Assembly: GCA_026984915.1 (NCBI GenBank)
Contig: JALSRG010000050.1
Location: 1 to 55,296 of the forward strand
Direction of reading: 5' to 3'
Source of the DNA: Marinosulfonomonas sp.
Lineage (GTDB): Bacteria; Pseudomonadota; Alphaproteobacteria; Rhodobacterales; Rhodobacteraceae
Length of the DNA stretch: 55,296 bases
Each line of letters begins with the position of its first letter. Within the stretch, counting starts at the first letter, position 1. The notes beneath the pieces are model-generated. The model was given only the letters and a program-made list of their open reading frames with translations, searched no databases and was not told where the DNA came from. The translations under genes were made by a program, and so were the position numbers. Below, piece after piece: positions 1-10,725 of this stretch.

Positions 1-3
1 TCC

Positions 4-1269
4 TCAGGGGCGGGTGGCCCCGTCGCCCTTTACGATATATTTGAAGCTTGTCAGTTGCTCGGCGCCAACAGGGCCGCGCGCATGCATCTTTCCGGTGGCA
101 ATGCCGATCTCGGCCCCCATGCCGAACTCTCCGCCGTCGGCGAACTGGGTCGAGGCATTCCGCATCAGGATCGCGCTGTCCAGACGCTGGAAAAACCTGG
201 CAGCGGTCTTGTCGTCTTCGGTCAGGATCGCATCCGTATGATTGGACCCGAATTTGCGAATATGGGCGATGGCCGCATCGACATCCGCAACCACCCTGGC
301 CGCAATCGTCATATCCAGAAATTCGCGCCCCCAATCGTCGGGTGTCGCGGCAATTGTCCCCGCAATCTTCTGCAATTGTTCGTCAGCCCGCACTTCGACC
401 CCGGCGTCCAGCAAGGCCCGCACCAGCCCCTGCCCGATCGTGCTGACGATACTCTCGTGGATCAGCAGACATTCGGCAGCTCCGCAAATACCCGGCCGCC
501 GGGTTTTTGCGTTCAAAACCACCTTCAGCGCTTTTTCAGGGTCCGCCGCCGCGTCAACGTAAATATGCACGATCCCTTCAAGATGGGCAAAAACCGGCAC
601 GCGGGCTTCGCGCTGCACCAGCCCGACCAGCCCCTTGCCACCGCGGGGTACGATCACATCAATATAATCCGTCATGGTCAGCATCTCACTGACCGCGGCC
701 CGGTCACGGGTCGGAACCCGCTGAATGGCATCCGCCGGCAGTTCGGCCAGCAACAGCCCCTTGACCAGCGCCTCGTGAATGACTTCCGAGGAATGAAAGC
801 TCTCGGATCCGCCGCGCAATATCACGGCATTTCCCGCCTTCAGGCACAGTGCACCGGCATCCGCTGTTACATTGGGGCGGCTTTCGTAAATCACGCCAAT
901 CACCCCCAGCGGGGTGCGCACACGCTGGATATTCAGCCCCGAGGGCATATCCCATTCGGCGATCACATCACCAACCGGATCTTTCTGTTCGGCGATGGCG
1001 CGCAGGCTGTCCACCATTGCCTGAATGCGTGTTTCATCCAGCATCAGCCGGTCAAGCATGGCGGCGCTCAAGCCTTTTTCGCGGCCGTAGGCCATATCCT
1101 TTTCGTTGGCTTTCAGAATGTCTGAGCGCGCGGCCCAAACGGCATCGGCCGCCCCGAGCAGGGCGGTTTTCTTGCGTTCGGGACTGGCAAAGGCCAGTTC
1201 GGCAGACGCATCTTTGGCCCGCTGACCTATTTCGGTCATCAGCGAGGGGATGGAAGCAGCTTTGTTCAT
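4..1269 (-). CDS. proA: Glutamate-5-semialdehyde dehydrogenase (gamma-glutamyl phosphate reductase)
   Basis: Catalyses NADPH-dependent reduction of gamma-glutamyl phosphate to glutamate-5-semialdehyde, the second step of proline synthesis, in the cytosol. The 421-residue protein is full length for the family (about 415-420). It has the aldehyde dehydrogenase fold signature, with catalytic Cys262 in [10 protein letters not shown]; many relatives have Asn where this one has Gly after the Cys. The stop codon lies three bases inside the window edge, so the gene is complete. It follows proB by 79 bp on the same strand, and proB follows obgE, so they are probably one transcript. The start overlaps the end of a possible 5-codon leader frame (see findings). 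Identification is firm. Confidence 0.97.
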   Translation of the reverse strand: MNKAASIPSLMTEIGQRAKDASAELAFASPERKKTALLGAADAVWAARSDILKANEKDMAYGREKGLSAAMLDRLMLDETRIQAMVDSLRAIAEQKDPVGDVIAEWDMPSGLNIQRVRTPLGVIGVIYESRPNVTADAGALCLKAGNAVILRGGSESFHSSEVIHEALVKGLLLAELPADAIQRVPTRDRAAVSEMLTMTDYIDVIVPRGGKGLVGLVQREARVPVFAHLEGIVHIYVDAAADPEKALKVVLNAKTRRPGICGAAECLLIHESIVSTIGQGLVRALLDAGVEVRADEQLQKIAGTIAATPDDWGREFLDMTIAARVVADVDAAIAHIRKFGSNHTDAILTEDDKTAARFFQRLDSAILMRNASTQFADGGEFGMGAEIGIATGKMHARGPVGAEQLTSFKYIVKGDGATRP

Positions 1270-1348
1270 CGGCTTTTGTTCATTGGCTGTGGCCTCGGAA
1301 ATTTTCTGTCATCAGATTACAGGAATTTTGCGGCAATGAAAGCCTTGC

Positions 1349-3995
<2,647 letters not shown>

Positions 3996-4022
3996 GACCT
4001 GCCCCGCCCCGTTACACATGAC

Positions 4023-4559
4023 TTACAGTTTCTTTGAATAGGTCCAGGTCGGGACATTGGCGTCACGCGCCACCGAGTGAACCTCGGCGTCGCCGATATA
4101 TTCAAACCCGGCATTGGTCAGCACCCGCGCACTGGCCGGATTGTCCTGAAACACCTGGGCGAATATTGTCTTGCACTTCATCGGGTTTCCAGCCAGCAGG
4201 GTCTTTACCGCCTCTGAGGCGATCCCGGCGTTCCAGAACGCCGGCGCAACCCAATAGCTCACCTCGGCCTGATCACGATCCATGCAACGCAGGCTGATCA
4301 CACCCAGGACCTCGCCCAGGCCCTGCGCCTTGCCGTCCATGACCCAGACCACCTCTTTCGGGTTGTCAGAGTTCGCCCGGGCAATAAAGGCCTCGGCCGC
4401 CCCCGGCGGATAGGGATGCGGAATGGAACTGGTGGCTTCGGCAACCCGCTTGTCCGAAGCATACATTTGCAGCAGGCCGGCGTCAGAGCGGCGCAACGGC
4501 CGCAGGCAAAAACGATCGGCCTCGACAAGAGGCTGATTGGGAATAGTTTCAAGTCTCAT
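4023..4559 (-). CDS. GNAT-family N-acetyltransferase (RimJ/RimL-like), second copy
   Basis: A second RimJ/RimL-like acetyltransferase, 178 residues, start chosen at the ATG at 4559 because GGAGGAGCGAAAGC precedes it directly; a longer frame to 4685 lacks such a site. Features: N-terminal EADRFCLRPLRRSDAGLLQMY, the SYWVAPAFWNAGIASEAV segment in place of the usual Q/RxxGxG/A loop, and NPASARVLTNAGFEYIG near the end. It lies just upstream of the other GNAT gene (27 bp gap), though the two are not close copies. A strong terminator separates it from rpmA, so it probably has its own promoter in 4560-4770. Substrate unknown. Confidence 0.83.
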   Translation of the reverse strand: MRLETIPNQPLVEADRFCLRPLRRSDAGLLQMYASDKRVAEATSSIPHPYPPGAAEAFIARANSDNPKEVVWVMDGKAQGLGEVLGVISLRCMDRDQAEVSYWVAPAFWNAGIASEAVKTLLAGNPMKCKTIFAQVFQDNPASARVLTNAGFEYIGDAEVHSVARDANVPTWTYSKKL

Positions 4560-4769
4560 GCTTTCGCTCCTCCGAAAAGCATTCTGCCAAATCTGTACCC
4601 CTTCCACCAAGCACTTGCCCTGTGGAAATCCCATGGCGCGGGCCAAAAGCCCTTTGGTCCGACATGGACATCCCGCCAGCCCCATTCAAGACGGCCCTGA
4701 CAGGGTTGTGATCATCAAACCCGGTAAATGTGATTTGAATCAGGCCCAATTCTGGCTTTCCTCATACAT

Positions 4770-4810
4770 TTATAAAAACAAAACGGGGAACCGGTTTTGC
4801 CGATCCCCCG
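4770..4810 (-). terminator. Rho-independent terminator after rpmA
   Basis: On the minus strand the stem CGGGGGATCGG / CCGGTTCCCCG with a CAAAA loop is followed by GTTTTGTTTTT, a classical intrinsic terminator 26 bases after the rpmA stop. It separates rplU-rpmA from the GNAT-obgE-proBA genes. Confidence 0.85.
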
Positions 4811-4835
4811 CTGAACTCTACCTAAGGTATTCGGC

Positions 4836-5105
4836 TTACTCTGCGGCCTCCACTTTTGGGAGTACCGAAATGAAGGTGCGGCCCTTCAGACCCTTGTGAA
4901 AGGTCACATGGCCCTGGGTCACGGCAAAGATGGTATGATCCTTGCCCATGCCCACGCCTTCGCCCGGCCACCATTTGGTGCCGCGCTGGCGCACGATGAT
5001 ATTGCCCGGAATAACCAGTTCACCGCCGAATTTCTTGACGCCAAGGCGCCGTCCCGCGGAATCGCGGCCGTTACGGGAAGAACCGCCTGCTTTTTTATGT
5101 GCCAT
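4836..5105 (-). CDS. rpmA: 50S ribosomal protein L27
   Basis: Component of the large ribosomal subunit whose N-terminal tail reaches the peptidyl-transferase centre. The 89-residue protein starts [16 protein letters not shown] and contains [20 protein letters not shown], diagnostic of L27. It does not carry the cleavable N-terminal extension seen in Firmicutes. It follows rplU by 11 bases in the conserved rplU-rpmA pair and ends at a strong terminator. Confidence 0.98.
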   Translation of the reverse strand: MAHKKAGGSSRNGRDSAGRRLGVKKFGGELVIPGNIIVRQRGTKWWPGEGVGMGKDHTIFAVTQGHVTFHKGLKGRTFISVLPKVEAAE

Positions 5106-5116
5106 TCTTTCTCTCC

Positions 5117-5818
5117 TTAGCCCTTGGCCAGTTCTTTGGCCTGCTTGACCCAGCCTTCACGCTCGATCCGGCCCTTGAACGCCAGTTTTTCGTCCATCTC
5201 GGCAATATCGGCGGCTTTCCAGGCTGCAATCTGGGCAAATGTGGTTACACCGGCTTCGTTCAGCTTTTTCTCAAGCGCCGGGCCAACGCCCGACAGTTTT
5301 TTCAGATCATCTGCCTTGCCCGCCGCTTTTGCGGCCGGCTTGGCGGCAGCCTTCTTGGCCGCCGGCTTGGCTTCCGTCTTGGTTTCGGCCTTGGCCGTCG
5401 GCTTTTTGGCGGCTGCCTTTTTCGGGGCCGCTTTCTTTGGGCTTGCTGCGGCAACGGCCGCGGCAGAAACGGATCCCGCACCAACGGCGGCTTTGACACC
5501 GGATTTGTCGGCGCCTTTTTCCAGCAGATCGGTAATCCGGACCAGGGTCAGCTTCTGGCGGTGCCCCTTGGTGCGCTTGGAGCCGTGTTTCCGGCGCCGC
5601 TTGACAAAGTGGATAACCTTTTCACCCTTGATCTGGTCGATCACTTCAGCCTGTACCGCCGCACCATCAACAAACGGTGTGCCAATGGCAGACCCGATCA
5701 TCAGAACTTCGTTGAACTGGATTTTATCGCCAGCATCGGCAGCCAATTTTTCAACACGCAACATATCGCCGGGTTGAACCTTGTATTGCTTGCCACCGGT
5801 CTTCAGGACCGCAAACAT
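5117..5818 (-). CDS. rplU: 50S ribosomal protein L21 with C-terminal Ala/Lys-rich and HhH extension
   Basis: Large-subunit ribosomal protein. The core L21 domain occupies about residues 1-103 ([18 protein letters not shown] at the start; [16 protein letters not shown], the 23S rRNA-binding part, near 80). The protein has 233 residues, more than twice the usual length: a linker of Ala/Lys repeats (about 125-165) leads into a C-terminal helix-hairpin-helix-like segment ([20 protein letters not shown]). Such extended L21 proteins are known from Rhodobacterales. The start at 5818 is set by AAAGGAATATCAT upstream and by the L21 N-terminus, although the frame is open further upstream. It is the first gene of rplU-rpmA. 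Confidence 0.96.
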   Translation of the reverse strand: MFAVLKTGGKQYKVQPGDMLRVEKLAADAGDKIQFNEVLMIGSAIGTPFVDGAAVQAEVIDQIKGEKVIHFVKRRRKHGSKRTKGHRQKLTLVRITDLLEKGADKSGVKAAVGAGSVSAAAVAAASPKKAAPKKAAAKKPTAKAETKTEAKPAAKKAAAKPAAKAAGKADDLKKLSGVGPALEKKLNEAGVTTFAQIAAWKAADIAEMDEKLAFKGRIEREGWVKQAKELAKG

Positions 5819-5950
5819 ATGATATTCCTTTGTATTTTCGCGTTCTACGGCCCCTGTATCAGGTGTTTTTGCCGGTTTCCGGCGCCTCGAACAGCGCGCC
5901 CTTGCGGGCGATATTGCAATTTTCCGGCAAGACCCTTGCCAAGATGCGGG

Positions 5951-5979
5951 CTTATCTGGGAGTCTGGCGGCAAAGTCAA
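5951..5979 (-). promoter_or_regulatory. Predicted sigma-70 promoter of rplU-rpmA
   Basis: Minus-strand -35 TTGACT (5979-5974) and -10 GATAAG (5956-5951), spaced 17 bp, about 130 bp upstream of the rplU start. The match is good for an alphaproteobacterial housekeeping promoter but was found by eye. Confidence 0.55.
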
Positions 5980-6011
5980 GCCCAAAGTCACCCCCATGAA
6001 AGCCCGTGCGC

Positions 6012-6374
6012 ATGTTCAAGAGTATCATTTCCCCGCTTTTTGCCTTGTCGCTGCTGGCCGGCTGTGACCCAAGCCAACCCAGCCATCTTCCCAACCCACT
6101 TCTGTTGCCTGGGCAGGCCATCGGCACGGCCGCCGGGAACGCTGTTTACAACGCGCGGCGCGGCAAGGTCGAAGTCTATGTGAAATCAAATTTTCCCGCT
6201 CTCGTGCAGGAGATGAAGGCCGGGGGCGGACCGCATCTCGATCAGGCAATGACCCTTGCCGGTGTAGCGGCGGCGACCCGCCCCATTCTGCTCTTGCGGT
6301 TGAAATCGGACATCGGCATTTATGAAAACAGCCCTGACGCGCTGGTGGTGGCGCTCATGGTGCATGGCAATTGA
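6012..6374 (+). CDS. Small lipoprotein of unknown function
   Basis: A 120-residue predicted lipoprotein. The N-terminus MFKSIISPLFALSLLAGC is a type II signal sequence with lipobox LAGC, so the mature protein would start at the Cys and be membrane-anchored. The rest (PGQAIGTAAGNAVYNARRGKVEVYVK and a repeated-Ala segment) matches no family I can name. The ATG at 6012 was preferred over a GTG at 6006; both lack a strong Shine-Dalgarno. It is divergent from rplU and convergent with the DUF2059 gene. Confidence 0.7.
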   Translation: MFKSIISPLFALSLLAGCDPSQPSHLPNPLLLPGQAIGTAAGNAVYNARRGKVEVYVKSNFPALVQEMKAGGGPHLDQAMTLAGVAAATRPILLLRLKSDIGIYENSPDALVVALMVHGN

Positions 6375-6392
6375 GCCCCGCAGCGGGACGGT

Positions 6393-7274
6393 TTACAGAT
6401 CCTGCCCCTTGATCTGTTCGGCAGCGGCCAGGCCCAGGGCCAGCGATATATCGTCAAACATGCCGTCAAACGCCTTGAACAAGGCATTGTTCATCACTGC
6501 CCCCTCGGGGGTGTGAGAAAAAGCGATGTAAATGCGCAGCTCGTCATCGCTGAGCGGCTGATAGGCCATGGCAAGATAGGAAAACAGCCAATCCGTGGTT
6601 TCCGCGCGAATATCCTCTTCCTGCGCCCAGACATCGCGCAACATCTGCTCTTCGGTCATGTCCTCGGGAAAGGCGCCTCCCTGCTCCAAACCCTTGTAAA
6701 AGGCGAAATTCGAGTTCAGGGCGCCGACGACATTCAGCTCGATCAGATCATTGGTTTCGATGAAATCGCGCAGCAGTTCCAGACGCGGGCTGTTGTCCTC
6801 CCGCATCTGCATCAGTTTATCGCGCGCCATTTCCTCGACGGAGTTGTCGAGCAGGGCCCGGCGCGCCGAAATTTCCAGCCCGACGATCTTCTGCCCGAGG
6901 TCCGAGGTGAAAAAATCCAGTACAGGCTGCATGTCCTGCCCTGCGAGCGCCTTGTCAAAGCGCGGCCCGAAGCCTTGCCACATGTTTTCCGGCGAATAGA
7001 TCAGATCGACCTGCGCGCGCCACGCCGCCCCGCCCTTGCCCGGAAACAGTTCGTCTTCGAGACTGACCGCATAATCCACGCCCTCGACCCGCATGATCTC
7101 AATGATACTGTCCAGATCAAGCGCCCTGATCAGAGCATCCTGCTGCAGGCTTGCCCGTGCGGAAACAGCCGTGGGAAACCCGAGCAACAGCATGGCACTT
7201 ACCGCCAGAAACACAGTGGCAAGCAGCCTGTGCAACCAGAATGAAGCCGTGATATTCGATTTGGTTCTGACCAT
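6393..7274 (-). CDS. Secreted DUF2059-domain protein
   Basis: A 293-residue exported protein. Residues 1-40 form a signal peptide (hydrophobic ATVFLAVSAMLLLGF, probable cleavage near VSARA). The central part (about 95-160; FDKALAGQDMQPVLDFFTSDLGQKIVGLE) matches the DUF2059 pattern, in which a helical segment precedes FF.S..G.K. The second half is helical and rich in acidic residues. The family has no established function; the location is likely periplasmic. The gene is monocistronic, convergent with the lipoprotein and divergent from the TPR-sulfotransferase. Confidence 0.75.
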   Translation of the reverse strand: MVRTKSNITASFWLHRLLATVFLAVSAMLLLGFPTAVSARASLQQDALIRALDLDSIIEIMRVEGVDYAVSLEDELFPGKGGAAWRAQVDLIYSPENMWQGFGPRFDKALAGQDMQPVLDFFTSDLGQKIVGLEISARRALLDNSVEEMARDKLMQMREDNSPRLELLRDFIETNDLIELNVVGALNSNFAFYKGLEQGGAFPEDMTEEQMLRDVWAQEEDIRAETTDWLFSYLAMAYQPLSDDELRIYIAFSHTPEGAVMNNALFKAFDGMFDDISLALGLAAAEQIKGQDL

Positions 7275-7391
7275 GTTTTTACCTGTTGTTGACGGGCGCG
7301 GGTTTTGTAATTGCTAACGGTTGACGTGTTGCAAGGCAATTCCAATCCGGCGCCACACGGGAAATGGAGCCGGATTTGAAAGTAACCGGCC

Positions 7392-9614
7392 ATGATCCGC
7401 GCATGGACAGGGCGCCAGCAAACCCTTAAACGACCTGCAACACAACCCAACAGGATCAACCCGGTGACTCAGTCTTTTGGCCCCGTAACAGCAGAAACAA
7501 TTCCCACCGCCTACCAGACAGCCCTGCGCCTGCAAAGCACAGGCAAGCTGAACGAGGCCCTGTCACTGTACCAACAGATTTCGCGGGTCAATCCGCGTAT
7601 CGCCGAGGTTCATTTTCAGGTGGCGCGGATCTTTGCCTCGGCCGGCAAATTTGAGAAAGCCCTGCCGCATGTGCGTACCTCGGCCCAGATCAAACCGAAA
7701 GAAGCCGCAGTCTGGGCGCTCTGGGCCGAAGTGCTGATCGGGCTGAACGACAAGAAGGAACTGGAAAGATTTGACCGGGCCTTGCGGCGCAGCGCCCTTC
7801 CCGGCCCGGCCAAGGCGAAAATCCGAAAATTGCTGCACCCACAAAGCAAAACAGCGGCCAAAGACCACGTACCCGAAACAATGCTTGAGGATATCGCTGA
7901 CCTGATCGAGAGCGGCCAACTGGACGAAGCCGAAACCCGCCTGAAAAAACTGCTGGGAAACGCCCCGAACTTACCGGCATTGCTGCGCCTTCAGGCAAAA
8001 TTGCATTTGGAGCGGGACAAACCGGATATGGCCCTGAAAACCCTGCAAAAGGCCCTGAGCAGTGCCCCGGACGCGGCAGATGTCCATTTGGATCTGGGCC
8101 GGGTTTTGCTTGCAACCGGCCATCCGATCGAAGCGGTCGAATCCCTGCGGCGGGCAACCCGTTTCGCCCCGGAAATGGCGATGGCATGGTCCGAACTCGG
8201 GCGCGCCCTGACGCAACTGGATCAGACGGATGAGGCCATGCAGGTGCTGGAGAAAGCCTGCAACCTGGCCCCGGACCTGGGCCAGGCGCATTTCAACCGC
8301 GCCATGCTGCTGGTCAAACTTGAACGCGATGACGCCGCGATAGACGCCTTCCAGAAGGCCATCGATAACGGCTGCGCCACAGCGCAGGCATTTGCAATGC
8401 TGGCGCGCGCGCAAGGCGTTCTGCGGCGCGAAGACGAGGCCCTGGAAAATTTTGACAAGGCGTTGCAACTGGATCCGAATTATGCCTTTGCCTATGCCCG
8501 GCGCGCCGCCCTGCTGCAGACACGCGGCGATTTTGACGCCGCCGAGGCCGATTTTCGCAAGGCAATCGAACTGGACCCCGACAATGGCGAAACCTACCGG
8601 GTTTTCTCGGCCTCACACAAATTCCGGCCCGATGATCCGCTGCTGGCGCAAATGCAAAAGCGGTGGAATGACGCGGATCTGGGCGACAGGGACCGGATGA
8701 ACCTTGGCTTTGCGCTGGCAAAAGCGCTTGAGGACAGCAAGCAATACGAAAAGGTCTTTACCTACCTGAAGCCGGCCAACGACCTGATGCGCAAGGCTTT
8801 TCCCTATGATGTAAACAGCCGGGCGCTTGAGATCGAAAAGGTGAAGGCGGCATTCGACGATTTTGATTTCGAGACCCCGTTCAGCGGTGGCGACGACAGT
8901 TTTGCGCCGATATTCGTGACCGGAATGCCCCGCTCGGGCACCACCCTTGTCGAACAGATACTGGCCAGCCACAGCACCGTCACCGGTGCCGGCGAGGTGG
9001 GCGAATTTTCGCGTGAGGCCTACAAGCTGATCGCCACCCCCGAGGGGCCGTTTCACAAGGTGAGTGGACTGAACCACGAACAGATGACCGCCCTGGGCAA
9101 ACATTACAGCCAGTTCATGCGCTCCCGCTTTCCCGATGCCGACCGCATTACCGACAAATCGATCCAGACCTATCTTGTGATGGGGTTTGTCAAGCTGGCC
9201 CTGCCGCGCGCCCGTGTCGTGGTTGTGCGGCGTGATCCGCGCGACAACCTGTTGTCGATCTACAAGAACGTCTTTCACGACGGCGCGCATCGCTATGCCT
9301 ATGATCTGCGCGACCTTGGCATTTACTACAAGCTGTTCGAAGAGATGATCGACTACTGGCGCAAACGCCTGCCGGGATATTTCCACGAAATCAGCTATGA
9401 CGCGCTGACCGCCGATCCCGAGGCTGAATCCCGCAAGCTGCTTGCGGCCTGCGATCTTGAATGGCAGGACCAGTGCCTGAATTTCCACCAGAACAAGAAC
9501 CGGGTCGACACACTGAGTATTTATCAGGTGCGCCAGCCGATCTATCGCAGTTCGGTCAAGGCATGGCAGCGCTATGAAACCGAATTGCAAGCGCTGTTCG
9601 ACGCCCTGAAATAA
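7392..9614 (+). CDS. TPR-repeat protein fused to a sulfotransferase domain
   Basis: A 740-residue fusion. Residues about 35-480 are tetratricopeptide repeats (for example AADVHLDLGRVLLATGHPIEAVESL and ALQLDPNYAFAYARRAALL-type units). The C-terminal third is a PAPS-dependent sulfotransferase domain: 5'-phosphosulfate loop FVTGMPRSGTT (508-518) and 3'-phosphate region RVVVVRRDPRDNLLSIYKNV. Relatives are annotated as TPR/sulfotransferase proteins and some resemble protein-tyrosine sulfotransferases; the acceptor here is unknown. No signal peptide is visible. Translation may begin at ATG 7392 or at GTG 7464 (AGGA upstream, MTQSFGPVT), which would give 716 residues. Monocistronic. Confidence 0.9.
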   Translation: MIRAWTGRQQTLKRPATQPNRINPVTQSFGPVTAETIPTAYQTALRLQSTGKLNEALSLYQQISRVNPRIAEVHFQVARIFASAGKFEKALPHVRTSAQIKPKEAAVWALWAEVLIGLNDKKELERFDRALRRSALPGPAKAKIRKLLHPQSKTAAKDHVPETMLEDIADLIESGQLDEAETRLKKLLGNAPNLPALLRLQAKLHLERDKPDMALKTLQKALSSAPDAADVHLDLGRVLLATGHPIEAVESLRRATRFAPEMAMAWSELGRALTQLDQTDEAMQVLEKACNLAPDLGQAHFNRAMLLVKLERDDAAIDAFQKAIDNGCATAQAFAMLARAQGVLRREDEALENFDKALQLDPNYAFAYARRAALLQTRGDFDAAEADFRKAIELDPDNGETYRVFSASHKFRPDDPLLAQMQKRWNDADLGDRDRMNLGFALAKALEDSKQYEKVFTYLKPANDLMRKAFPYDVNSRALEIEKVKAAFDDFDFETPFSGGDDSFAPIFVTGMPRSGTTLVEQILASHSTVTGAGEVGEFSREAYKLIATPEGPFHKVSGLNHEQMTALGKHYSQFMRSRFPDADRITDKSIQTYLVMGFVKLALPRARVVVVRRDPRDNLLSIYKNVFHDGAHRYAYDLRDLGIYYKLFEEMIDYWRKRLPGYFHEISYDALTADPEAESRKLLAACDLEWQDQCLNFHQNKNRVDTLSIYQVRQPIYRSSVKAWQRYETELQALFDALK

Positions 9615-9698
9615 CGCAGTCGCCGCTAAATTGCCCCTTGCCCTGCGCCGGTATCCCGCTTAGATACCGGCCTCGGTTGACCACAGCCTTGAACATGC

Positions 9699-9788
9699 GG
9701 AGAGGTGCCGGAGTGGTCGAACGGGGCGGTCTCGAAAACCGTTGATCCTTCACGGGATCCCAGGGTTCGAATCCCTGTCTCTCCGCCA
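9699..9788 (+). tRNA. tRNA-Ser (anticodon CGA)
   Basis: A 90-nt class II tRNA with acceptor stem GGAGAGG/TCTCTCC (one G-T pair), T-arm GGTTCGAATCC, a long variable arm (GATCCTTCACGGGATC) and encoded CCA. The anticodon loop CTCGAAA places CGA at 9733-9735, reading the Ser codon UCG. It sits 84 bp after the TPR-sulfotransferase gene. Confidence 0.97.
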
Positions 9789-10433
9789 TTTCACACTTTC
9801 CCATGTGAAGATCATCCAACACCTTGAATGGCAAGGTCGTTTTGGGGTTTGAAGTCCTTCATTTCCGTAGCCTGTGATCCGCTCTGAGCTGGCCAATCTC
9901 GACATTATTTTCAAGTGCTAACGGATCAGGTTTCCTTAGCTTTCAATGGTTTGCAAGAAACTGGTGGCGAGTTCGAACAATCATCAAAGCTTCGCATTAT
10001 TCCGGCAGGAAAAGCAGTAAATAATTACCGTGTACCGCAAGCTGTGTTTTGTATTACAAAACGCTTGGCAAGGGAGATGCTGGCGCTCTCCCGTTGCATC
10101 CCTCTGGCTTTCACAAGGCACAAACGAACCCCTTCTTGCGGTATCTGACAGTGGGTGTCAGCATCAACGTCATTGCTACTTTCCACAACATTTTTATATT
10201 TCTTGCCGGTGTGGCAAGGGCATGGCGCGTTTCGCCCGATCTTTTTTGCTTGCGAGGTTGTGAGGCTGGACGAGGAAAATCAGAGTCGGTCTTGATCTCT
10301 TGCTTAAGGTTCGGTGCCTCGAAAAAGCCAAGTTCCTTATTCCGGTCTCGGTAGTCCTTTTCCTGTTCTCCTCGTTCAATCGAACAGAGTCTCCTTTCAA
10401 ATGGTCCGGTTTTCGGGGACAGGTCAAAATCAT
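9789..10433. other. Gene-poor decayed stretch between two tRNA genes
   Basis: About 645 bases with no intact gene I can support. Base composition is more AT-rich than the flanks. Short open frames exist on both strands but none has a convincing start, family motif or codon use. On the minus strand a broken SEC-C segment is recognisable (separate entry). The remainder, including 10300-10433 next to tRNA-Arg, looks like remnant DNA, possibly of a mobile element; I could not find element ends. Confidence 0.55.
10025..10279 (-). pseudogene. Decayed SEC-C motif gene fragment
   Basis: Reading the minus strand from 10279 to the stop at 10025 gives 85 codons that include KKIGRNAPCPCHTGKKYKN, a clear match to the SEC-C zinc-binding motif (GRNDPCPCGSGKKYKKCC in intact members). 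The last two Cys ligands are replaced by Val-Val, and the frame upstream is closed by a stop at 10282-10280 with no plausible start. The fragment therefore looks like the tail of a SEC-C protein gene that has decayed by stop codon and frameshift. Confidence 0.55.
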
Positions 10434-10510
<77 letters not shown>

Positions 10511-10602
10511 ACTAATGGCGGTTTAGGCTAAAATTTAAGGAGCTGCAAACGATTTTGAACTGACACAAAGAATATTCATAGGTCTGTTTATTCTACTTAT
10601 CA

Positions 10603-10620
10603 ATCACATAAATCTGTGAT
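10603..10620. promoter_or_regulatory. Palindrome upstream of the N-demethylase gene
   Basis: ATCACA-N6-TGTGAT is an exact 6-bp inverted repeat in an AT-rich 215-bp intergenic stretch, 106 bp before the ATG of the demethylase gene. It has the size of a dimeric repressor or activator site; the regulator is unknown. Confidence 0.35.
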
Positions 10621-10725
10621 CATAAATTGTGCAAGCAACGGTACACCAACATATAAAAAAAACTTGACCATCATATCCAAGCCAAAATTAGTAAAGCTAT
10701 CTCAAATAGGGGCTTAAGGTAAAAC

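Noticed and set aside
55-1125. Long open frame antisense to proA
   Set aside because: It runs across a clear, complete proA on the other strand and shows no family motif; long shadow frames are expected in GC-rich DNA.
5819-6127. N-terminal extension of L21 upstream of 5818
   Set aside because: The extension covers the predicted promoter and shows no similarity to L21; the standard L21 start has a good ribosome binding site.
9915-10148. 77-codon plus-strand frame between the tRNA genes
   Set aside because: No ribosome site, no family motif, and it overlaps the recognisable SEC-C fragment on the other strand.
10300-10433. Possible IS end beside tRNA-Arg (minus-strand TGACCTGTCCCCGAAAAC)
   Set aside because: It resembles some IS terminal repeats, but no partner repeat or transposase was found, so I did not call an element.
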